Origin: Chloroflexota bacterium
GTDB taxonomy: Bacteria > Chloroflexota > Anaerolineae > Anaerolineales > Villigracilaceae
Length of the DNA: 10,191 nucleotides
Assembly (NCBI GenBank): GCA_021796155.1
Contig: JAJYOO010000056.1
Span: 1 to 10,191, forward strand
Reading direction: 5' to 3'
Shown one piece after another: positions 5,295-10,191 of the stretch (within the stretch, counting starts at the first letter, position 1; the number at the start of each line of letters is the position of its first letter). The notes under the pieces were generated by a model. That model was not told the DNA's origin. It was given only the letters and a program-made list of their open reading frames with translations, and did not search any database. The position numbers were made by a program, and so were the translations under genes.

Positions 5295-6199
5295 GATTTC
5301 AAAAAATTTTCAACTTCTTCTTTCGTTGGCAGCGAAGGTTGCGCGCCAAATTTGGTCACAGCAAGCGCGCCACAAGCACAAGCATATTGTACGGCATCCT
5401 CTACCGATTTGTTGTTCGATAACGCGACTGCAAACCCGCCGATGAACGCGTCGCCCGCGGCAGTTGTGTCAACAACATTAACTTTGAAAGATGGAATGTG
5501 TTTGACAATGTCTTTGTTGACAATCAACGCACCGTTCGCGCCGAGCGTGACGATGACCGTCTGCGCTTCACGCGTGACCAGTGAGCAGGCCGCCGTTTCG
5601 CCAGATGAAATATCGCTGATGGTTTGCTGCGTTAACAGACTCAATTCCGTTTCGTTGGGAAGGATGAAATCTGATAATTCAATCAATTCATCTGGCAATT
5701 GGTGCGCTGGTGCGGGATTCAACAAGACGCGTAATCCATTTTGCTTGGCGCGTCGGGCGGAGCGTAAAACCGTCTCGATGGGAATCTCTAGTTGAAGCAG
5801 GAGCAGGCCCGCGTCCGAGAAAGAAGCGAGTTCCACATCCGCCGGTGAAACTTTGCCGTTGGCTCCCGGCGAAAGGACGATGCTGTTTTGTCCATTTGAA
5901 TCCACAACAATGATCGCCGTGCCGGTCGAAGCAGTTTCATCGCGCAGCACGTAGCTTGTGTCCACATGATTTTGATTCAAATTCTGAATCAAATTGGAAC
6001 CAAACGAATCATTTCCCACACGTCCGATCATCGCGACATTCGCGCCGAGTCGCGCCGCGGCGACGGCTTGATTCGCTCCCTTACCGCCCGGAAAAGTTTG
6101 CAGATCATTTCCGCTGATGGTTTCACCCGGCGCGGGAAAGCGCGGCGCACGGACGACCAAATCTGCATTGAGGCTTCCGATGACAAGAATGTTCGCCAT
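5291..6199 (-). CDS. rbsK: Ribokinase (PfkB family)
   Basis: Ribokinase phosphorylates D-ribose to ribose-5-phosphate with ATP. It shows the complete PfkB/ribokinase pattern: substrate residues N-A-D (11-13), signature 1 G-G-K-G-A-N-Q-A (38-45), the N-E-T-E motif (182-185) of the Mg/phosphate site, T-L-G-A-N-G-A (218-224), and signature 2 D-T-T-A-A-G-D-A-F (244-252) with the catalytic Asp250 and anion-hole glycine. The 302-residue length is normal. I chose the ATG at 6199 (M-A-N-I-L-V-I-G-S) because family members start there, a GGTGA lies 8 bases upstream, and it leaves an 8-base gap to the preceding stop. An ATG at 6214 would add five residues and overlap that gene. It would use the ribose released by the adjacent nucleoside hydrolase. 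The TAG stop lies in the repeat at 5248-5294. Confidence 0.95.
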   Translation of the reverse strand: MANILVIGSLNADLVVRAPRFPAPGETISGNDLQTFPGGKGANQAVAAARLGANVAMIGRVGNDSFGSNLIQNLNQNHVDTSYVLRDETASTGTAIIVVDSNGQNSIVLSPGANGKVSPADVELASFSDAGLLLLQLEIPIETVLRSARRAKQNGLRVLLNPAPAHQLPDELIELSDFILPNETELSLLTQQTISDISSGETAACSLVTREAQTVIVTLGANGALIVNKDIVKHIPSFKVNVVDTTAAGDAFIGGFAVALSNNKSVEDAVQYACACGALAVTKFGAQPSLPTKEEVENFLKS

Positions 6200-6207
6200 G
6201 TTGTTAA

Positions 6208-6930
6208 TCACCATTGAATTTCAACCGGCGTGCCGACTTCTGCCCAGTTATAAAGTTCATGAGCTTCGTTGATGCCAAGCACAACACAGCCGAAAGAGAT
6301 TGGTGTGCCGAGATAACCGGCCCAGAGCCGAGTCCCGCCGGAGAGAATCGGCAAAGCATGGATTCCATTTTCAAGAGTGCCCGACCAATAAATGCCGAGC
6401 CAGTCTGGCATCCAAAGATCCCAGGTCGCGCCATATGCGTTTGGGATTTTATCCAACACGCTGAAGTTGCCAGCGCGCGTGGAATTGCCCATGCCAGTAG
6501 ATGCGACAAAACTGTAAATGAGCTGCCCGTTATCGTACGCGTATAAATGCTGCCCTGAAATGGAAACAAGGATGTATTTTCCGCCCGCGGAAACTTGCGG
6601 CGAGTTGCTGGTATTGCTTGAATTATTGGGTGCGGAGTATGTGGGTACAGGCGTGTCTTCCACAATGTTCATTGTGAGGACAGCAGGCGGTGTGTTTGTG
6701 GGAATGTTGGTCGGAATACTTGTTGGGACGTTTGTTGGTGTGTTTGTGAATGTTGGCAATGGAGATGGGAAAGGAGAAGCCGTGTAGGTCGGCTTTGGAA
6801 TATTGACTTTGGCCCATAAAACAGGCGCCGTCGCCATTGGCAATGACGCTTGTAGCCCGCCGGACGCGCAAGCAGTCAGGGCAAATGCGAGCGTTGAAGC
6901 AATGATGAAGAATTTCGCGGTGCGAGTCAA
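6208..6930 (-). CDS. Lipoprotein L,D-transpeptidase (YkuD domain) on a Thr/Pro-rich stalk
   Basis: This is a secreted cell-wall or envelope enzyme of the YkuD family, whose members form 3-3 peptidoglycan cross-links or attach proteins through a catalytic cysteine. The 240-residue protein starts with a lipoprotein signal peptide (hydrophobic core 7-18, lipobox L-T-A-C with Cys21). A Pro/Thr/Ser/Asn-rich linker follows (about 44-113), then the YkuD domain (about 117-240). Catalytic candidates are His191 and Cys215 in I-S-F-G-C-V-V-L (211-218). The arginine usually two residues after the cysteine is Val217, and the usual Gly after the histidine is Ala192. The start is TTG at 6930: no other start codon lies in frame before the upstream stop, and it gives a complete signal peptide. 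It sits 8 bases before ribokinase but has no obvious metabolic link with it. Confidence 0.88.
   Translation of the reverse strand: MTRTAKFFIIASTLAFALTACASGGLQASLPMATAPVLWAKVNIPKPTYTASPFPSPLPTFTNTPTNVPTSIPTNIPTNTPPAVLTMNIVEDTPVPTYSAPNNSSNTSNSPQVSAGGKYILVSISGQHLYAYDNGQLIYSFVASTGMGNSTRAGNFSVLDKIPNAYGATWDLWMPDWLGIYWSGTLENGIHALPILSGGTRLWAGYLGTPISFGCVVLGINEAHELYNWAEVGTPVEIQW
6688..6747 (-). repeat. Five tandem 12-bp units encoding T-[NS]-x-P in the transpeptidase stalk
   Basis: Residues 62-81 of the transpeptidase read as five four-residue units: T-N-T-P, T-N-V-P, T-S-I-P, T-N-I-P, T-N-T-P. The DNA is a degenerate 12-bp tandem repeat of the ACAAACACACCA type. Such stalks probably hold the catalytic domain away from the membrane anchor. 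The in-frame 12-bp period means unit number can change without a frameshift. Confidence 0.85.
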
Positions 6931-6961
6931 CTTGATGATTCTCTTGCTAAGATTTTACAAC

Positions 6962-6990
6962 AAAATAAATTCGATGATTGATTATTCCAA
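6962..6990 (-). promoter_or_regulatory. Weak promoter candidate upstream of the L,D-transpeptidase gene
   Basis: On the minus strand TTGGAA (complement of 6985-6990) and TATTTT (complement of 6962-6967) are separated by exactly 17 bases in an AT-rich gap. Each box matches the sigma-70 consensus at four of six positions, so this is only a suggestion of an internal promoter for the transpeptidase-ribokinase part of the gene string. Confidence 0.25.
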
Positions 6991-7932
6991 GGCTAACTCT
7001 GGGCTTGCTGGATTTTCGCCGAGGCGTAACAAAATCACGCTTGCAAATACCAACAAGCTTCCGATGATTTGGATGAATGTGAGCTGCTCACTCAAAAGGA
7101 AATACGCCCAGATGGCAGTGAAAGCTGGCTCAAGCGCACCAATCAGATTCGCGACGGTCGCTGGCAAATAGCCGAGACTTATCAAATAGAGTCCGAAGCC
7201 GCCGACTGTCGGGCCGATGCCGAGGAAAAATAAAATTGTCCAGCCGCTGACGGATGTTCCCAGCCACATGAAATTCGCAAATAAACTTTGTCCGCCAAAT
7301 GCGTTCACCGCAAGATTGAACAAAAAGAGAAAAATGATTGCGCCGCTAAAACCATAAAGCATCGTCGTCCACGGATCAATGGATTTATTGGAAGAAGTCT
7401 TGCCCATCATGTTGTAGCAGGCAAACATCAAACCGGTCAGCAAGCCGAACAAGATTCCCGCCGCGTTTACTTTCCATGCCGATGGATCAGCCGCGCCCGA
7501 AACGAGCACCGTGCCAAATAGACTCAAACCAATCGAAATCAGTTTGATGCCGTTGATTTGCTCCTTGAGAATAAAATGTGCGAGGATGGCTGTCATGGCG
7601 GGCGAGCTGAACGCCAGCACAGTTGCAATCGCAGCGCCATTGAATTGAACGGAGAACGTCCACATCGAATTGAATAAGGCCAATGTCAAACCATATAAAA
7701 CGAAGAAACGCCAATGCGAACGATCGAGTTGAAAACGCTTGCGGCTGAATCCTAGAAATGCAATGACAAGTGCGAATACAACAAAACAATCGCGCCAAAA
7801 AGCCAACACCAATGAAGGCAGGTTGTAATTTCTATATAGATAGCTGATCAGAATCCCGGTGAACGACAAAAGCACAGTAGCAAAAATACCAATCAAATAT
7901 CCCCGCGAAGAATTCTTTGTTTGGTCCCGCAT
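6982..7932 (-). CDS. EamA/DMT-superfamily permease
   Basis: This is a membrane transporter of the drug/metabolite transporter superfamily, EamA family, with about ten hydrophobic segments over 316 residues. They are arranged as two homologous halves: the first ends at G-T-V-L-V-S-G and the second runs from the next hydrophobic segment to a short hydrophilic tail. Substrates of this family range from amino acids to metabolites and drugs and cannot be predicted here. I chose the ATG at 7932 (M-R-D-Q-T-K) with an AGGAGG only 3 bases upstream. The longer in-frame start at 7989 lies inside the tRNA-Glu gene and its terminator. It is separated from the transpeptidase gene by 51 bases. With nucleoside genes downstream it could export or import a related metabolite, but that is speculation. 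Confidence 0.88.
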   Translation of the reverse strand: MRDQTKNSSRGYLIGIFATVLLSFTGILISYLYRNYNLPSLVLAFWRDCFVVFALVIAFLGFSRKRFQLDRSHWRFFVLYGLTLALFNSMWTFSVQFNGAAIATVLAFSSPAMTAILAHFILKEQINGIKLISIGLSLFGTVLVSGAADPSAWKVNAAGILFGLLTGLMFACYNMMGKTSSNKSIDPWTTMLYGFSGAIIFLFLFNLAVNAFGGQSLFANFMWLGTSVSGWTILFFLGIGPTVGGFGLYLISLGYLPATVANLIGALEPAFTAIWAYFLLSEQLTFIQIIGSLLVFASVILLRLGENPASPELALE

Positions 7933-7935
7933 AAT

Positions 7936-7941
7936 CCTCCT
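7936..7941 (-). promoter_or_regulatory. Shine-Dalgarno AGGAGG deciding the permease start
   Basis: A perfect AGGAGG lies between the T tract of the tRNA terminator and the ATG at 7932, with a spacer of only 3 bases. It is the best ribosome-binding site in the region and supports the shorter permease over the start inside the tRNA gene. The tight spacing may lower its efficiency. Confidence 0.65.
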
Positions 7942-7942
7942 C

Positions 7943-7973
7943 AAAAAGAAAAGCCCTGCATTTGCAGGGCTTT
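7943..7973 (-). terminator. Rho-independent terminator of tRNA-Glu
   Basis: Read on the minus strand, AAAGCCCTGC (complement of 7964-7973) pairs with GCAGGGCTTT (complement of 7950-7959) around an AAAT loop. A T tract interrupted by one C follows (TTCTTTTT). It lies 7 bases past the tRNA 3' end. It ends two bases before the permease ribosome-binding site, so permease transcription must read through it or start by an unseen promoter. Confidence 0.9.
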
Positions 7974-7980
7974 GGGTCAG

Positions 7981-8053
7981 TGCCCCCATGGAGATTCGAA
8001 CTCCAGTTTAAGCCTTGAGAGGGCTTCGTCCTGGGCCCCTAGACGATGGGGGC
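7981..8053 (-). tRNA. tRNA-Glu (anticodon CTC)
   Basis: This is a 73-nt tRNA with a full cloverleaf. The acceptor GCCCCCA pairs with TGGGGGC, and the discriminator is A. The D arm is GTCT/GGAC, with the T-C-GTCTAG start typical of bacterial tRNA-Glu. The anticodon stem is AAGCC/GGCTT with loop CTCTCAA (anticodon CTC, reading GAG codons). The variable region has 4 nt, and the T arm is TGGAG/CTCCA with loop TTCGAAT. The 3' CCA is not encoded and must be added by nucleotidyltransferase. A consensus promoter lies upstream and an intrinsic terminator downstream. Confidence 0.97.
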
Positions 8054-8115
8054 GAGCACATTATCTGCATCGGACATGCGTCAGCGACGTGGCATAGGGT
8101 GCCGAAGCGGGCGAG

Positions 8116-8144
8116 ATTGTAACATCCCATAATTCAATCGTCAA
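8116..8144 (-). promoter_or_regulatory. Sigma-70-type promoter for tRNA-Glu
   Basis: On the minus strand TTGACG (complement of 8139-8144) and TACAAT (complement of 8116-8121) are separated by exactly 17 bases. Each box matches the consensus at five of six positions. Transcription would start near 8109, giving a 5' leader of about 55 nt before the tRNA. The -35 box lies just downstream of, and the spacer overlaps, the TGA stop (8134-8136) of the LutB-LutC-like gene; the -35 box itself is within the last codons of that gene. Confidence 0.75.
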
Positions 8145-10191
8145 CGACGAACACATGTAATTCTTTTGGGCCGTGAACACCGATGGTCAATGTCATTTCG
8201 ATGTCGGCGGTGCGCGATGGCCCGGTCACGAGCGCGATTGCCGAAGCTTCCCGCACTTCCTTTTTTTGTAACGCCTCTTCCAACGACGAAACAATCTGCA
8301 ATGACTTTATCACTGCAATGTGAATTTCAGACAACAACGACGCGCTTAACGGCTGTCCTTTGCCGGATGGAATGACTACTGTTCCCGTCTCGGCGATGGC
8401 ACATACTGCGCCTGTGATTCCAACTTTCAATTTCGGATCAACGCCCCGGACCGCCTTCACACCGGCTTCCGTTAAACGGACTTCATCCACGCCCTCGACT
8501 TGATCCCACATCAACGCCGCGTCGGCGTTTCTTGCCTTCAAAAGCTCAATCAACTTATCGTTTAACTCGTCTTTTGAAACACGATAAACATTTCCGCCTA
8601 GCGCAGTCAATTCTTCTGTGAATCTTTCCACACCACTTGCGTTTTGCGTTTTTGAAACATCAGGCTCACTTCTTTCTTCTTTCTTCTTACTTATTAAAAC
8701 CCCTTCGCTCTTTATTTCTTCATGATGAAATCGCTCCCGAAACGTCTTCGTCGCGAATCTCGGGAAATCCTTGCTGTAACCCCAGCCAGTAAAGGATGGC
8801 ATCCACATCCATTGTGAAAACGGAGAGATGATTCTCGATCCAATCCCTGCAATCTTTTGAGAAAGCGTGAATAGTCGCGGCGACGATGCAATCATGCCAT
8901 AGGCTTGTAAACCAATTCGACTCATGAAAGAAAGCCCAATGCCATCTTTCTTCTTTTCTTCTTCCTCTTCACCAGCCCTAACTCGCGTCAACAACTTCGG
9001 CAAATCAATATCCACTGGACACGCATCTTTGCATGCGCCGCATAATGATGACGCCTGCGCCAAATGACCGAATTGTTCCAATCCCAATAACCCCGGCGAA
9101 ACGATGGAACCAATCGGCCCCGGATATGGCGCAATCGAGCCGTCATCGCCAACGTAAGCATGCCCGCCCAATTCGCGGAAAACGGGACAAGCATTCAGAC
9201 ACGCGCCGCATCGGATGCAATACAAAGCTTCCTGTAACGCGGAATGTTGCAGGCGCGAGCGTCCGTTGTCCACGATGACGAGATGACGTTCGCGCACGCC
9301 ATCTATTTCGTCCGCGCGGCGAGGCGAGTTGATGAGTTGTGTGTAAACCGTGATCTTTTGTCCCGTCGCGGAACGCGGCAAGAGTGAAAGCATCAAAGCA
9401 AGATCATCCAGCGTTGGGACGATCCGTTCCATCCCCATCAATGCAATATGGACTGGCGGCATGGTTGTGACCATGCGCCCGTTGCCTTCGTTGGTGACGA
9501 TGCACAATGTTCCTGTTTCAGCCACGCCGAAATTGACGCCGCTTATACCAACATCAGCAGTTAGAAAAACTTCGCGCAAAACTTTGCGTGCTGTGTTCGT
9601 CAGCGTTGGAATATCTTCTGTGTATGGAATACCGAGTTTTTCGTGAAAAAGTTGCCCTACTTCGTGGCGGCGCAGATGCACCGCGGGCGTGATGATGTGC
9701 GCGGGTTTCTCTCCGCGCAACTGAACGATGTACTCACCTAAATCTGTTTCGACCACGCGATGTCCTGCTGCTTCGAGCGCGTGATTGAGATTGATTTCCT
9801 CCGATACCATGGATTTGGATTTGGCGAAAAGCTTTTTACCACGACCCTCTATCGAAGGCAGGCGGTCACTAGGTGACACTAAGGCTTCTTCTTTTTTGCT
9901 TTGTGTCCTTCGTGCCCTTTGTGGTGAATCTTTTGCAATTTCAAGTATGACCCTCACAGCTTCAGCCGCGTCTTTTGCACGATGGACAATGATTCCATTT
10001 TGTTCAACCTTTGCGATAAATTTATCTCGATATTCATCGAGATGTGAAATAACATCTGCCCGGACGGTATGCGCGCGCTGACGCCGCTCGCGCCAATCGG
10101 GCAGGGACGCGAACGCGGCGATGCGTCCGTTCACGCGGCGTTGAGCGTTGTTGTCCAACGCGATTTGTAGGGCTTCGTTCGCAATGGATTG
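8134..10191 (-). CDS. lutB/lutC: LutB-LutC fusion: LUD domain, 4Fe-4S ferredoxin, second LUD domain (5' end outside window)
   Basis: This is a cytosolic iron-sulfur protein that joins two lactate-utilisation subunits in one chain. The frame stays open to the window edge, adding 11 codons before the TTG at 10158, so the true start is probably outside. Numbered from that TTG, the LutB part (about 1-478) has the LUD stretch N-F-G-V-A-E-T-G-T-L (209-218), a ferredoxin region with Cys314, 317, 320, 324 and Cys373, 376, 380, then the usual C-terminal R-D-F-P-like/T-F-R-E-R-F end (464-477). A charged linker (about 479-508) leads to a compact LutC part (509-674) with I-A-E-T-G-T-V-V (588-595), L-S-E-I-H-I (609-614) and G-P-S-R-T-A-D-I-E (646-654). 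LutABC oxidises L-lactate to pyruvate; no LutA is seen here. Residues 78-109 look like an insertion from repeat DNA. Confidence 0.9.
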   Translation of the reverse strand, partial: QSIANEALQIALDNNAQRRVNGRIAAFASLPDWRERRQRAHTVRADVISHLDEYRDKFIAKVEQNGIIVHRAKDAAEAVRVILEIAKDSPQRARRTQSKKEEALVSPSDRLPSIEGRGKKLFAKSKSMVSEEINLNHALEAAGHRVVETDLGEYIVQLRGEKPAHIITPAVHLRRHEVGQLFHEKLGIPYTEDIPTLTNTARKVLREVFLTADVGISGVNFGVAETGTLCIVTNEGNGRMVTTMPPVHIALMGMERIVPTLDDLALMLSLLPRSATGQKITVYTQLINSPRRADEIDGVRERHLVIVDNGRSRLQHSALQEALYCIRCGACLNACPVFRELGGHAYVGDDGSIAPYPGPIGSIVSPGLLGLEQFGHLAQASSLCGACKDACPVDIDLPKLLTRVRAGEEEEEKKKDGIGLSFMSRIGLQAYGMIASSPRLFTLSQKIAGIGSRIISPFSQWMWMPSFTGWGYSKDFPRFATKTFRERFHHEEIKSEGVLISKKKEERSEPDVSKTQNASGVERFTEELTALGGNVYRVSKDELNDKLIELLKARNADAALMWDQVEGVDEVRLTEAGVKAVRGVDPKLKVGITGAVCAIAETGTVVIPSGKGQPLSASLLSEIHIAVIKSLQIVSSLEEALQKKEVREASAIALVTGPSRTADIEMTLTIGVHGPKELHVFVVDD
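9832..9928 (-). repeat. Repeat-like tract absorbed in frame into the LutB coding region
   Basis: Three imperfect 9-mers, TTTGTGTCC, TTCGTGCCC and TTTGTGGTG, lie head to tail at 9900-9926. They belong to the 'CACCACAAAGG-CACGAAGG-CACAAAG' kind of sequence that I recall as an intergenic repeat in several bacterial groups. Next to it are a purine-rich run and a 13-nt palindrome, GTCAC-TAG-GTGAC (9865-9877). The tract encodes residues 78-109, rich in Arg, Ser, Lys and Glu. It sits where LutB proteins normally pass directly from the helix ending I-L-E-I-A-K to the K-S-K-S-M-V motif. Confidence 0.55.

Noticed and set aside
7933..7989. N-terminal extension of the EamA permease starting at 7989
   Set aside because: The extra 19 codons run through the tRNA-Glu acceptor end and its terminator hairpin. 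The ATG at 7932 has an AGGAGG just upstream and gives a normal EamA N-terminus.
8943..8975. Pyrimidine-rich TTCTTCTTCC-type tract and similar tract at 8668-8700 as regulatory repeats
   Set aside because: They encode Glu/Lys-rich linkers in the LutB-LutC protein. Low-complexity coding sequence explains them without further function.
1..10191. CRISPR array, insertion sequence or phage genes
   Set aside because: No regularly spaced direct repeats, transposase motifs, terminal inverted repeats with target duplications, integrase or phage structural proteins were seen. The tRNA has no integrase or duplicated tRNA end beside it.

Overview
The window looks like a bacterial chromosome segment, most likely from an uncultured Anaerolineae-type member of the Chloroflexota. 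This placement is an inference. It rests on a DUF4173-type membrane protein, a lipoprotein L,D-transpeptidase on a Thr/Pro-rich stalk, a LutB-LutC fusion, intergenic palindromes ending in GTAGGGGC, and a tRNA-Glu without an encoded CCA. I see no mobile element, phage gene or CRISPR array. Both ends of the window cut through genes.

Layout. Positions 1-978 carry two plus-strand genes: the 3' end of a DUF4173-family membrane protein, followed by a hairpin terminator, and a small PPC/DUF296-domain protein. From 975 onward every gene is on the minus strand. Read in the direction of transcription (right to left), these are: a LutB-LutC-like iron-sulfur/LUD protein cut by the right edge, a tRNA-Glu(CTC) with its own promoter and terminator, an EamA/DMT permease, a lipoprotein L,D-transpeptidase, ribokinase, nucleoside hydrolase, an ECF-transporter S component, EcfT, and two EcfA-type ATPases. 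The last ATPase ends against a 28-nt perfect palindrome that also holds the stop codon of the convergent PPC-domain gene.

How the genes fit together. The six genes from 1010 to 6199 form a coherent candidate pathway. An energy-coupling-factor transporter (S + T + two ATPases) would import a ribonucleoside, the nucleoside hydrolase would split it into base and ribose, and ribokinase would make ribose-5-phosphate. The substrate is inferred only from gene neighbourhood. One ATPase has a normal LSGGQ signature and the other a degenerate LSPTW one, so the ATPase pair is probably asymmetric.

The gene boundaries hold unusual structured repeats: a 28-nt palindrome at 975, a two-hairpin element at 5248 whose loops are complementary, and a CCCCTCTCCC hairpin at 3461 that overlaps the probable ribosome-binding site of ecfT. 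Two of these elements supply the TAG stop codon of the gene they abut. A repeat-like tract also appears to have been absorbed in frame into the LutB part of the last gene. No gene-free stretch longer than 300 bases is present.
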